A stretch of DNA of 64,000 nt from Globodera rostochiensis (GCA_018350325.1 JAEVLN010000011.1:2476449-2540448); one strand, 5' to 3'; shown: positions 35,799-50,400, counted from the stretch's first letter. A program made the numbers and translations. The notes: a model not told the origin generated them from the sequence alone.

Positions 35799-36745
35799 TT
35801 TGGTGTTAGCTCATGTTTGCTAATTTGTTTTGTTTAATTAATCACTTTTGCCCCTCTTTCATAAATAGGAAAAGGATTGTAACTGATGAAGAATTTTGTT
35901 GAACTACTAATCATAAATATTATTTTTGTTTATTTGTTTTTATCAATTGCACTTTTTGAAGTTCGACATAAGAACATATTAATGGGACGATGTGTGTGGG
36001 AATGGGTTTATCATTAGATCAATCCAAAAATGTTTAGGTTGGAGTCCGGACCGCAAAGAACGAAAGGACTTTTGAGTAAAACCAAAAGAGTCCGGGCTCC
36101 AATCCAATGTAAATGCAGCAAGATAAGGCATGAATGACTCGGATTGGGCGCAAAAATAAACAGGTAAAGCAGCAGATCAATGCATTGGAGGGGGAAGAAA
36201 TATCGTACAGATTAATTAATTAATTGGAAAGGATGGCTTTTTCGACGACTCAGGCGTCCAAGAGATTTGCTAATAAATTGTGCCACAATGGGAAATTTGG
36301 GTCGTGGAAGACGGAAAGGGCAAAAAACAACCGATTTAACATTAAAATGTTCACAAAACAAAACCAATTTCTGTTGGTTGGCGTTTGGCCTTTTTATTCC
36401 ACGTTCATTTGAAGAGCAGGGCAACTTATTACGACCGTCGGCTCCACTTTGCCCGTTGCGCAAAAATATCACTGCGTAAGTCTTGTGCAAAACAAATGCC
36501 GAGAAACTAAAAAGAGGGAAAATATAACACTTTTTCTCCGGTATGTCGCACCACAGAATTTTCCAATCTACAAAATAAAAAGCGAACGATTTTATTATTA
36601 TGAAAGTGAGAGGACGACAAAAAGGGAAAGTGCCAAACCCCAAACCAAACCCACTTGGATTACGGCAACCACAAAAATGGCGGCGCCGACGTACAAAAAG
36701 TTGTTGTTCAGCCAACCTTGCATTTTCGGAAGACATCCCTCGATT
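35655..36745. repeat. 1,091-bp direct duplication, copy 1
   Basis: Copy 1 of a near-identical direct repeat (offset 3,337 bp; partner 38992-40082). It contains 11 nt of PIG-S exon 2, PIG-S intron 1 and exon 1, the PIG-S/tetraspanin intergenic region and the 3' part of the last tetraspanin exon. Only one difference was noted by eye (ACTAATCATAA here, ACTAAGCATAA in copy 2). The tetraspanin part is cut at CCTCGA at 36745. Confidence 0.97.
36598..36745 (-). pseudogene. Truncated tetraspanin last-exon fragment
   Basis: Duplicate of the tetraspanin C-terminal exon: stop, fourth membrane segment and part of the preceding loop (equivalent to 39935-40082). There are no upstream exons, because the sequence changes abruptly at 36746. 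Left over from the 1,091-bp duplication. Confidence 0.9.
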
Positions 36746-36959
36746 ATGGCCAGAAAACCCCCAAAAGTCATCAAGTGTTAAGGCCATAACTTTTTTGAAA
36801 CTTGTCCAATCGCAAAGTTTTAACTTAATGTTAGCTTCAACTCTTCGAGATCTTTCGATTGGCTTTAAGATTTTCTGAATGGGTTAAGGTTGAAGCAAGT
36901 TTGACCCGATCTTGATTGGATGAGTTTTGGGTGGGACCCTCGCTGGCTAAATTCAAATA

Positions 36960-37286
36960 GTAACATTTCGCCAAATGAAATGCTTTAATTTTAGCACATT
37001 CCTTTACTAAGTTGAGCATAAAAATACTGTTTTTTTGCAACAAGAAAACATTCCAACAATTATTCATTTTTCATTTTCATTTATCGAAAGGGGGAGGCAA
37101 CCCGGTCTAGATTTTACCAAATTCCGTTTCACTCAGTTAGTTTATATTTCTCTGAGGCTTTACCTTCCAATTCAAAAATAGATCTCGCTATGAACCAAGA
37201 ACTTAGCTTTTTAGTTCTCCATTTTATATTGTCTTTCTTTTTTAATTTTTTTAGACATATAAATCATTGGAAGAAATAAAATCATA
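36960..37286 (+). promoter_or_regulatory. Aldolase upstream region, homologous to the CDC48 promoter (inverted)
   Basis: Blocks shared in inverted orientation with 45697-46400 include TTAGCACATTC, AAGTTGAGCATAAAAA, ACATTCCAACAATTA, CTAGATTTTACCAAA, CAGTTAGTTTAT, TTCAAAAATAGATCT, AGCTTTTTAGTTCTC, ATTTTATAT and ATCATTGGAAGAAATAAAAT. Indels separate the blocks. TTTAATTTTTTTAG (ending near 37254), just before the 5' UTR, looks like a 3' splice site with no upstream exon needed, so it could be a spliced-leader trans-splice acceptor; the CDC48 copy keeps it. Confidence 0.8.
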
Positions 37287-38680
37287 ATGGCTTCTGTTCC
37301 TACACAAAAGGAAGAGCCGTTCCTCAACCAACAGGCGCGGGAAGAACTCCGCGCAATAGCAAAGAAAATCCTTCAGGAGGGAAAGGGCATTCTCGCTGCA
37401 GATGAAAGCACAGGTCCCAGAATTGGCCGATTTGACCTTCCAATTAGACAACTTCCCAATTTTAAGGGTCAATCGGAAAACGTTTCGAGACAATTGGACT
37501 AGAGAACACTGAGAACAATCGCCGCCGTTATCGCCAACTTTTGTTCACCACTCCAAACTTTGGGCAGTACATCAGCGGAGTGATTCTTTTCGATGAGACA
37601 TTCAGACAGGTCGGACACATCCGTTACTTTGATTAATCTAAAAATTTAGTCAACTGATGACGGGGTCCGTTTTGTCGACGTCATCAAAAAGACGGAAGCT
37701 GTTCCGGGCATCAAAGTGGACATGGGCGTTGTGCCTTTGGCAGGCACTGACAACGAGAAGACTACCCAGGGTCGGTCGCCTCTTTTTTGGAAGCCTTGCT
37801 CCGAATAACCTCAGCACCTTTAGGCTTTGACAATTTGGCTGAGCGTTGTGCTGAGTACAAGAAGGGCGGCTGCGACTTTGCCAAGTGGCGTTGTGTGCTC
37901 AACATTGGGCCCAATAAGCCTTCCGATGTGGCACTGACGGAGAATGCCAATGTGCTCGCCCGTTACGCGCGCATTTGTCAGCAAAACGGACTTGTGCCCA
38001 TTGTGGAGCCGGAAGTGCTCTGTGACGGCGACCACAGTTTGGAGCGATGCCGAGAGGTGGTTTTGAAATTGGACTTACAAATTAACCTTCATTTTCTCAG
38101 GTGACTGAACTGACTTTGGCCTACACCTACAAGGCGCTAGCCATCCAAAAAATTTTTTTGGAGGGAACGCTGCTTAAACCAAACATGGTCACGCCCGGAA
38201 ACAACAGCAATGCAATGATCTTGCCGGAAGATGTTGGACTGGCGACAGTCACCGCTCTTCGACGCGCCGTGCCAATCGCGGTCCCAGGTCATTTAAAGGA
38301 AACGGTGAAATTTAATGATTTGATTTGAAATTCAGGTGTTGTTTTCCTCTCCGGCGGCCAATCCGAAATCGAAGCCACCCAAAATCTGAACGCGATCAAC
38401 CGTGTGCCCGGGCACAAGCCGTGGACGCTTTCCTTCTCTTACGGTAGAGCGCTTCAATCGTCGGTGATCAAGAAGTGGGGAGGAAAGGACGAGAATATGG
38501 CAGAAGCTCAGGCCTTACTGCTCCATCGTGCCAAAGTGAGTCAGTCATAAGCAATTTTATTGGCTGCATTTTGGCATTTAGGCCAATTCACAAGCCCAGG
38601 TCGGGCAGTACACCGGCGAAGAGCATGCGGCCGATGCGGCTGCAGGAGCAAGACTGTTCGTCGCCGACCATGCGTATTAG
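37287..38680 (+). CDS. Class I fructose-bisphosphate aldolase
   Basis: A glycolytic enzyme that cleaves fructose-1,6-bisphosphate. Seven phase-checked exons: 37287-37413, 37467-37609, 37650-37770, 37824-38056, 38101-38287, 38336-38535 and 38582-38680. Together they make 1,110 nt, that is 369 residues plus stop (family about 363-366). Signatures: [20 protein letters not shown] near the N-terminus, [29 protein letters not shown], and [13 protein letters not shown] with the Schiff-base Lys. [19 protein letters not shown] and the C-terminal HAY with the functional terminal Tyr complete the set. It is the only intact plus-strand gene in the window. Oddity: it opens with [16 protein letters not shown]; the first eight residues, 5' UTR and promoter match CDC48 (45696 leftward), not the usual aldolase start. 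The stop is TAG at 38678. Confidence 0.96.
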
Positions 38681-38790
38681 ACGTTCTATTGATGTGGAGC
38701 ATTATATAAATAAGATCATAGGCATTTACGTTCTTTGTCACCCCTGATTGTCTTGATAAATGTGCGATTATTTAGCTTTTGCATACAGAT

Positions 38791-38863
38791 ACCCTCAAGA
38801 ACTTAAAAAATGACACCAAATTTGTGAACCCTCAAGAACTTAAAAAATGACACCAAATTTGTG
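38791..38863 (+). repeat. 36-bp tandem duplication downstream of aldolase
   Basis: Two tandem copies of ACCCTCAAGAACTTAAAAAA plus TGACACCAAATTTGTG. They lie about 130 bp before the breakpoint of the 1,091-bp duplication (copy 2 starts at 38992). Confidence 0.95.
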
Positions 38864-38991
38864 CAGGGGTAAGGAATAACATTGATTAATAAGGAATGGC
38901 GTTTTGCCCGGACCCTTTTGGAAAAATCAAGCCAATAATTTGGGGGGTTTGAAATTTTTGTTGAAATTTGAAAGTACAATTTGATTGCCCC

Positions 38992-40082
38992 GAGAGTTTC
39001 ACCTTTGGGGAGAAATGTTGGGGGACTGTACAGTTACGGAAGTTGTTCTCAGTAAAAAGCAAGACCGTCAAGAAAAAAACAAACCTCGCCACAAAGGTAA
39101 TTTTGGAACTGCCACGAAAACGAAGAAGAATCCATTTTGGTGTTAGCTCATGTTTGCTAATTTGTTTTGTTTAATTAATCACTTTTGCCCCTCTTTCATA
39201 AATAGGAAAAGGATTGTAACTGATGAAGAATTTTGTTGAACTACTAAGCATAAATATTATTTTTGTTTATTTGTTTTTATCAATTGCACTTTTTGAAGTT
39301 CGACATAAGAACATATTAATGGGACGATGTGTGTGGGAATGGGTTTATCATTAGATCAATCCAAAAATGTTTAGGTTGGAGTCCGGACCGCAAAGAACGA
39401 AAGGACTTTTGAGTAAAACCAAAAGAGTCCGGGCTCCAATCCAATGTAAATGCAGCAAGATAAGGCATGAATGACTCGGATTGGGCGCAAAAATAAACAG
39501 GTAAAGCAGCAGATCAATGCATTGGAGGGGGAAGAAATATCGTACAGATTAATTAATTAATTGGAAAGGATGGCTTTTTCGACGACTCAGGCGTCCAAGA
39601 GATTTGCTAATAAATTGTGCCACAATGGGAAATTTGGGTCGTGGAAGACGGAAAGGGCAAAAAACAACCGATTTAACATTAAAATGTTCACAAAACAAAA
39701 CCAATTTCTGTTGGTTGGCGTTTGGCCTTTTTATTCCACGTTCATTTGAAGAGCAGGGCAACTTATTACGACCGTCGGCTCCACTTTGCCCGTTGCGCAA
39801 AAATATCACTGCGTAAGTCTTGTGCAAAACAAATGCCGAGAAACTAAAAAGAGGGAAAATATAACACTTTTTCTCCGGTATGTCGCACCACAGAATTTTC
39901 CAATCTACAAAATAAAAAGCGAACGATTTTATTATTATGAAAGTGAGAGGACGACAAAAAGGGAAAGTGCCAAACCCCAAACCAAACCCACTTGGATTAC
40001 GGCAACCACAAAAATGGCGGCGCCGACGTACAAAAAGTTGTTGTTCAGCCAACCTTGCATTTTCGGAAGACATCCCTCGATG
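38992..40082. repeat. 1,091-bp direct duplication, copy 2
   Basis: Partner of 35655-36745. Here the tetraspanin end is the functional one and the PIG-S part is orphaned. The unrelated flank at 38991 (GATTGCCCC) and the tetraspanin exon continuing past 40082 define the borders. Confidence 0.97.
39085..39135 (-). pseudogene. Orphan copy of PIG-S exon 1
   Basis: A second copy of the 17-codon PIG-S first exon with its donor and intron. The following exon is cut off 11 nt after its acceptor (38992). It keeps the start codon and probably the PIG-S promoter, so it might still be transcribed into the aldolase 3' flank. Confidence 0.85.
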
Positions 40083-41486
40083 AAAATGTTGCTGTGATAA
40101 GACAATTTTGGTGTCTGAAAGAACGGAGCTTTTAAGTGTGGCCCATTTGAACTAAAATAGGTGGGTCAACGGGTCCGATCCCGGCTTTTTGATGCTATCG
40201 GAATTAAAAAGAATTTTCACTTTTATTTCAACAGACAAAATTTCTATTTAAAATGGATCATCGTTTAATAAAACCCAACTCATTTCTTTGTTAATCGCGT
40301 CAAAAAAGAAACCTGCGTCGATTTGCTGACCCTGGTCCCCTGGCCGCAAGCAAAGTTTGGCAACGTTTTGTCCAAGTCCTTGCAGCAAGAGAACGGAACA
40401 CCGCCAGCCTAAGCAACGCAATTAGTTTTATCAAAAACTTCTTTTTTCAATAAACTTCTTTTTTCAATAAACTTCTTTTTTCAAAGGGATTTTAATATTA
40501 AAACAAAATCTTCCGTCAAATGCATATTTAAAACCTGAAATTAAAAATTTCTGCAAAACCCATTAAAATCATAAAGAAGGCATGTCGACATATTCAATGT
40601 TCACCTCGATGTTGTTGAAGGCCTTGCCCATGACGGATTTCGGGCTTGAATTGAAATAAATGTTCTTGTCCCAGTCGTCCGGGTCATGAATGCCACAGCA
40701 GTTGAAGTCTTGCTGAACCCAGTCAATGATTGTCTGAAGGTCGGGGTCATCGCGATAAAAAATGATCTGAAAACGAAAAAGATGTCCAAAAAAGCATCCG
40801 CACAAACAAACCATGTGATCAAGCCGATTGTTCAAATCGTTTTCAATAAAATCTTTGGCAAAAAAGGCAAGGACAACGACAAGCGCTTCGGTGAGCAAAA
40901 GGAGGCCCAAAATCGAAGAATAAACGGCCAAGAAACAAGTGTTTTCACGAAGCGCACCAATACATCCTTAAAAAGTGAAATGATTTCACTTTTTGCGTCA
41001 TAACTTTTAAACTTCGCAAATTGAAAGACCCGAAAGAAAGTGCAAATTTGACTATTCAATTTCAAACCCAATTCAAACCGCTGAATCCAATGCAAAAAAT
41101 GACACTGCCAATGATAATCAAAAGCCATGCCGGGTCCAGGTAGAAAATCGCAAGTTGGCTGTACAAATTGTTCTTCTCCAATCTCGACCAAGCACCGATG
41201 CCGAGCAGGAGAAAGCCGAGAATCCAAAACAGCACATTAAACCTGAGGTTTAAAAATAAATAACTCCAAAATGAAGTTTTTTTTTGCTAAAGTTGAGTTT
41301 AGGGAGTCCCGGCTTGCACTTTTTATTATCAGCTAAAAGACCATTCCTATCAAGGTTCTCCATTTCTTATGATCGCCAAGACTTCTAAACTGAACCATTT
41401 CCGTTTTCTGACCCAAAAACAGTGTATTTAACACAAAAATTGATTTCAGAACGGCTCCTTGGCATTTTTCTTGTCCGACTCCTCAT
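39935..41486 (-). CDS. Tetraspanin
   Basis: A four-pass membrane scaffold protein. The start at 41486 gives MRSRTRKMPRSRSEINFC, then CVKYTVFGFNVLFWILGFLL across the first intron (TM1). About 41045-41243 continues to FYLDPAWLLIIIGSVIFCIG (TM2). CIGALRENTCFLAVYSSILG plus LLLLTEALVVVLAFFA (TM3) lies near 40810-40965. The large loop has WVQQDFNCCGIHDPDDWDKN (the CCG signature, about 40690-40735) and VPFSCCKDLDKTLPNFACGQ (exon 40312-40407, approximately). The last exon (39935-40114, CTTTCAG acceptor) gives NIFIEGCLPKMQGWLNNN and TM4. The last exon's 3' part lies in the duplicated block and has a second, orphan copy at 36598-36745. Confidence 0.88.
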
Positions 41487-42022
41487 GTTACGCCCAATGT
41501 GTCGATTTTGCTAAATGTACGAATGCGAATGTTAAATGGACGGCCAGAAGTTACCGCATGGCTCGCCGCCTGGCTGTAACTATGACTGCTGCTGTTGGGT
41601 CTCCGACTAGCCATCTTCATAAAAATTACTCTTTAATGACAATAAAATTGTACACATATTTTGTTTATTTTCTTGTATTTATCTAATTTGTGCAAGATTT
41701 AGCACTTTTAGGCGTTTGATATTTAGTGCATTTTTGGCTAACAATTTTATGGGAATTTTATTTTTCTTGGCGAACTGCATTAATACTATATTTTAAATTT
41801 TCAACGTACAAAATGGAAAGAAGCTCTAACCGTTATTCTGATGATTAACGCAACCTTCGTTACAGGAGTCGATGACTTTATCCCACTGTTGCAAAAGAAA
41901 ACAATACATAATTACCGACAAAAACGCGAGAAATGTGTCGCAATTATAGGCGAACAACGAAATGACAGAAGATACTTATTGTCAAATGATATCACTTCAA
42001 TGTAATCCGCTGGCCTCACTTC
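41487..42022. other. Tetraspanin/CDC48 intergenic
   Basis: AT-rich. One minus-strand stretch at about 41843-41897 reads LQQWDKVIDSCNEGCVNHQN followed closely by a stop. This resembles a tetraspanin large-loop segment and may be an exon relic. A short open stretch at 41565-41610 (minus) reads MKMASRRPNSSSHSYSQAAS and could be an alternative tetraspanin N-terminus. Confidence 0.4.
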
Positions 42023-45696
<3,674 letters not shown>

Positions 45697-46400
45697 TTAC
45701 GATTTTATTTCTTCCAATGATTTTATACGCTAAAAAAAATTAAAGAAAAACATATAAAATGAGAACTAAAAAGCTGAGTTGTTGGCGGTAAATGAATTAC
45801 GAATTGATGAGATTATTTTCTTTAAAAACGTTCCCTCCCATCCTTTTGGCACGTCGTCTTACACACATATAAGCATTGTCATCATTTTTTTTTGATGAAA
45901 GGAAGTGTTTCATAGCAAGATCTATTTTTGAATAAACTAACTGATTTGTGAGTGAGATGGATTTTGGTAAAATCTAAACCGGCTTAGGATTTCGAAATCC
46001 GGGAATATAAAGCCGAAAACCTATATCCTTGTGCCGGAAATATGGATTCCGGGAATTCAACTAGATTAAACCTAAAATCTTATCTTTTTCGAGGTCCCAC
46101 GCAACTCATCCATTACAAGTTTGATGTTCTATAAAATATACCTAACTTCTTGAAATGCTTTGAACCTGATGAAATAGGTATATTTTCTCAAATACATAAT
46201 GACCAATATTGGATTTTGTTTAGACTGTAAAGAGAATTATAGAACTAAACTTTATGAGATGGGGTTCCCCCTTTTTAGATAAACTGAAAAAATGAATAGG
46301 CAATTATGTAATTGTTGGAATGTTATTTTTTTTTGCAAAAAAAAAAACAACCTTTTTATGCTCAACTTACAAATTAGTAAAGAGAATGTGCTAGAAATTA
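45697..46400 (-). promoter_or_regulatory. CDC48 upstream region (inverted homologue of the aldolase promoter)
   Basis: On the minus strand this carries the blocks listed for 36960-37286, in the same order for the main ones. They include TTTTTTTTTAG shortly before the 5' UTR (candidate trans-splice acceptor, near 45728) and ATCATTGGAAGAAATAAAAT immediately before the start. It contains about 150-200 bp absent from the aldolase copy (about 45770-45910). The region abuts the fold-back element starting near 46400. Confidence 0.8.
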
Positions 46401-47350
46401 AAGTATTTGGTATTTCTACACTATATGGGAGTGGTTCGGATCTGAACAATTCATATACCAATCGACGCCTCTCATCGAGCTGAGCACGAATCTGCAAAAA
46501 ATTTTCCGCGGAAACCACTTTGAAGAAAGTTATGGCCCCTCAAACTTGGCCAAAAACCATAGGGGGGACCCTTTTGGTCAAAATTTTTGGGAAATATTTT
46601 TATTCTAAATAGCGTCTCAAATATGTTATTTAATGCACTGATTACGAATTCGTCAATAAAAATTAAAAATTGAGCATTTAAAGCAGTTTTTGAACCGGTT
46701 TAAATTTTTGAAATTTATGGGGAAAATGACTTATTTAAATTAAAACAAAAGCCCGATAAGGGAAAAATTAAACAGTAAGGTGGAAAATAGCAGCCAAAAT
46801 AAAGTAAAAACAAGTTAACAGGCATAATGAAATCTAAAAATCATACAATTTAGGCATCCACTTACGCGGGCTTAGGCTAGGCCTCAGCCTAACGCGGGCT
46901 TAGGTTTAGGCCTCAGCCTAACACGGGCTTAGGCTTAGGCCTCAGCCTAACGCGGGCTTAGGCTTTTCAGACCCTTTTTAGAATAAAAAAACATCCGTCC
47001 CCCCTATGGTTTTTGGCCAACTTTGAGAAGCCATAACTTTGCTCAAAATCGAGAGCGACTCAAAATTTTTGCAGATTCGTAATCAGCTCGACGAGGGGAG
47101 TTGAATGATATATAATTTTTCCAATAACAAATTTTCAGACACTTTTTAGAATAAAAATATTTCCCAAAAATTTTGACCAAAAGGGTCCCCCCTATGGTTT
47201 TTGGCCAAGTTTGAGGGGCCATAACTTTCTTCAAAGTGGTTTCCGCGGAAAAATTTTTGCAGATTCGTGCTCAGCTCGATGAGAGGAGTCGATTGGTATA
47301 TGAATTGTTCAGATCCGAACCACTCCCATATAGTGTAGAAATTCCAAGTA
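46400..47350. mobile_element. ~950-bp fold-back element
   Basis: Arms of about 200 bp are inverted copies. TATTTCTACACTATATGGGA near 46408 pairs with TCCCATATAGTGTAGAAATT near 47325. AACTTGGCCAAAAACCATAG near 46535 pairs with CTATGGTTTTTGGCCAAGTT near 47193. A third, partial arm copy lies at 46975-47110. The tag ACCATAGGGGGGACCCTTTT also occurs at 21253. The centre holds the TTAGGC-rich minisatellite. No open frame. Confidence 0.85.
46865..46970. repeat. Telomere-like palindromic minisatellite, 28-29-bp unit
   Basis: Three full units and a partial unit of CGCGGGCTTAGGCTTAGG plus CCTCAGCCTAA. Each unit contains TTAGGC in one orientation and CCTAA in the other. Confidence 0.9.
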
Positions 47351-47533
47351 TTTCGTTTGGCAAATGTTAGGGATAAATAAATAAAAATAAATACACTCAC
47401 AAATCAAAACTTTTTTTTGTGGTTTTAGTCATTTTCAAGGACTGCCCTTGGGCCATTCAAGGACGAATAGGAGGCCCGACAAACAGGGTGGCCACCTGTC
47501 AAACCCAAAAATCAGCTGAAAAATCAGGATCAG

Positions 47534-48014
47534 GGCAATCCTGCAGAATGGGGATCCCTACTTCATACTTTGTTATTTGAGCTAAAAATTTATATTTGGG
47601 GGGGTTTCGGGGGCGCTGATCACGAATCTGACCTTAGATTTTGTCCAATCTTTGATTTTGTCTAAGATTTTTCATCAATTACTTGATTTTGGGAATAGCC
47701 CTCGTTTTCAAAAAAACCTATTCATTTGTAAAAACAAATAACCAAACACATTAATTTGGCTTTTTGGATATCAGATTCGATTCTACGCATCAGAAAACCC
47801 CGGAAACTACCTTTTTCAACACTTGCTGCAAAATTTAGAAAATCAATTTTTTGTAAAATTCGAATTCGGGTCCGGTGTTCGAAATCGTTCAAAATGGAGG
47901 TCAGATTCGGATTCTACGTCCTAGAACAGCCCTAAAAACTTTTTCTAACGTCTTTATAAAATGTTTTCGTTTTTTTTGAAAAAAAATTTGGGATCCCCAT
48001 TCTGCAGGATTGCC
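47534..48014. mobile_element. 481-bp inverted-repeat element with 9-bp target duplication (Mutator-like MITE)
   Basis: Perfect 25-bp terminal inverted repeats beginning GGCAATCCTGCAGAATGGGG. Direct duplication CAGGATCAG at 47525-47533 and 48015-48023. The interior is AT-rich without coding capacity. A 9-bp duplication fits Mutator-like transposition. The host sequence is itself a repeat rich in AAAAATCAGG. Confidence 0.92.
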
Positions 48015-48589
48015 CAGGATCAGCCTTTGCAAAAATCAGGAATATTTTTTTAGCACCTAATTATATGAATTTACTGCCAAAACTTTATTAATGGTACTTT
48101 TCACCGTATTTTACTTAAGTCCAGCAACTCAGAATCACATAGAAGATGATTAAATGCTTGGGTAGAATCAAAACCGCAGTCATTTTGCCGATTTTTGAAT
48201 TTTTAAAAACCCTTTTTTTGCGAATTCTGTTTTGCTAGGGGGTGGCAGTAAAATTTTGAATTTTTGACTCAATTTGTCAAGGAATTTGCAACCAAAATTT
48301 TTAAAAATTGTGGGGTTTTGAAGCTTTTTAAGAATGGGAGAGGTCCGGTGGCGCCGATAGGCGCCTCCGGGGAAATTTTTTTTGAGGGTTTTAACGATAT
48401 TTGTTAACAAAATTGGCCCATTTTCACTGAAAATATGTAAATTTTTGAAAAATCAGGAAAAATCTCAAAAATCAGGTAATATCAGGCGACAAAGGAATAA
48501 TACCAAGCGACAAAGGAAAATCAGGAAAAAATCAGGAAACCACCCAAAAATCAGGAAAAACCTGATAAATAAGGTTCTTATTAATTCAT

Positions 48590-49205
48590 AAAAACTGCCG
48601 ATTCCAGCCAATTTAAAGAGCGAGCACCTGCCTTTGTTCCTATAACACATGGCACAAAGCTCGAAAATGGAGGCGAAGTCCGTTGGATTCGACCACAAAT
48701 TGGCAAAAAGAATTCATTAAAGTGGACCCAAAATCTCTCAAATCCCCAACCATCACTAATTTGTGATTGTCCCGACGTGCCAAAAGGGGGCCGACCGCCA
48801 ATGATTTATGACCTCATTATTTTGTGCAATTATACGCGAAAAGCAAGAAGTTATAGGAAGAGGTTTTGCACTTTAAAGTCGCTGGCGCCCTCAAATTTCT
48901 TCGGCACCGATTGACGAATGTTCCGTCCCCCCATTCTATTTCCAATGCTCCCTATGAATTTAGCCCCCCTCCCGGGGGCCATCTTCTTCCATCTCATTTC
49001 CCTCACGCCGTCATTGACCATCATCGACTAATTAAGCTGCCAAATCGTTTTGCCAAATTGTACAGATGAGGGGAAGGGCCGTCGATGTTGGTGGCATTAT
49101 AGGAGGGGGGGGGGGGGAAAGAAAGCATGAAGCACAATGCCAACAAAACAAAAGGAGTACAAATACAAGCCCCGGCCCCCGAGGGGCTGTGCCTGTTGGA
49201 GCAGG
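48590..49205 (-). mobile_element. Dispersed repeat, copy 2 (partner 15440-16215)
   Basis: Inverted relative to copy 1. Starts near ACTGCCGATTCCAGCC at 48594 and ends near CCCCGAGGGGCTGTGCC at about 49190. No coding capacity recognised. 48430-48570, just left, is a cluster of AAATCAGG repeats. Confidence 0.85.
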
Positions 49206-50400
49206 GTTGCGATTTATGTGCGGAAACGTGGAAATTCGCAAGTTTTGGGGTCCTTTTCCACGGTTTTTCCACGTTTTTTAAAGCTGTCACGTTTTCCACG
49301 TTTCGGGGTTTTTTGTCACGTTTTTTCCACGGTTTGGTCTCGAATTGACTTTCTCTCAATCTATTGGATATATTTTAAAAATTTGTAAACATTTCGCCAA
49401 TATGAGGACCATTTTTCTTAACAAATCTTGTAAAAATCCTTAAAAAGCTTCAAAAATTCACCGGTTTTTTAAATTTTGGTTGCAAATCTCCTAATAATCG
49501 AGTCAAAAAAATTCAAATTTTCTCGGCGGCGCCTATCGGCACCGCCGACCCCTTCCCCCAGAGAAGTGAAGCAGAATTCGCAAAAAAAAAAAGCATTTTT
49601 TAAAAATTTTTTCTTAACAAAATGGAGTAAAACGAAAAATGCAACCCTAAAAATCGACTTTTTCCCCCAACTGCCCCCTCCCCCGAAAAAAATTTCAAGT
49701 CAACTCCGATTTGACTTGCCCCCAAGCCCATAATTACTTCATATCTCAGCCAAATTTGCTCAAAATCGTGAAAAGTGTTGATAAATATGCTAGTTACAGA
49801 TTGTTCGAGCAATTTATATAAAATTAAAGGCTTAAAAAATTTTTCACGTTTTTTCCACGTTTTTGAAAAAAATTTCCACGTTTTTGAAGTCGTTTTCCAC
49901 GTTTTTGTGTTTTGCCGATCGCATCCCTGTGTTGGAGGAGCGTCGTGACATCCGGTGCCCTCCGCACCTTTCATGCGACATTTCCCACCACCAATTCCGC
50001 GAATTAGGAACCGTTCAACTAGAGTGCGGCAAAACCGGATTTGCGGATCCCGCTGCGGGATTGCAATTAAAATTTCGTGCAGGATCGGATTTGCGGGATT
50101 AATTCTGTATTTTAAATTTGCGGGATCCCGCGCGGGATTGCGGGATTTTTTATTTTACCAAAAAAATCAAAACACCTTTCAAACTGGACCGAATTGTTCA
50201 ATTTGTATCATTTGAAGCTCTCATTTATCCAAGACTACTTGTAACTAGGGTCGGGACCGGGATTTTTGGGAAAACCCGGGACATCTTCCTCATTGTCTTC
50301 AACTTCGATTGCCTCAGCACCAAATTTTAAAAATATTTTAATTTTGTTTATTTTAATTTTTTAAACGAATTAATTTTTAAATTAAAATTCAATCACATTT
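49206..50400. other. Repeat-rich, no gene
   Basis: Contains two clusters of TTTTCCACGTTTTT (about 49255-49335 and 49840-49905), one GC hairpin (49520-49552), and the GCGGGATCCCGC-type repeat (50040-50150). Nothing coding was recognised. Confidence 0.7.

Noticed and set aside
36212..36787. Minus-strand frame of about 190 codons at 36.2-36.8 kb (and its copy at 39.5-40.07 kb) as a gene
   Set aside because: It overlaps the tetraspanin last exon in another frame and its 3' UTR; the tetraspanin frame is the conserved one.
46865..46970. Interstitial telomere or chromosome end
   Set aside because: The unit is a 28-29-bp palindrome containing TTAGGC, not a tandem hexamer, and it lies inside a fold-back element.
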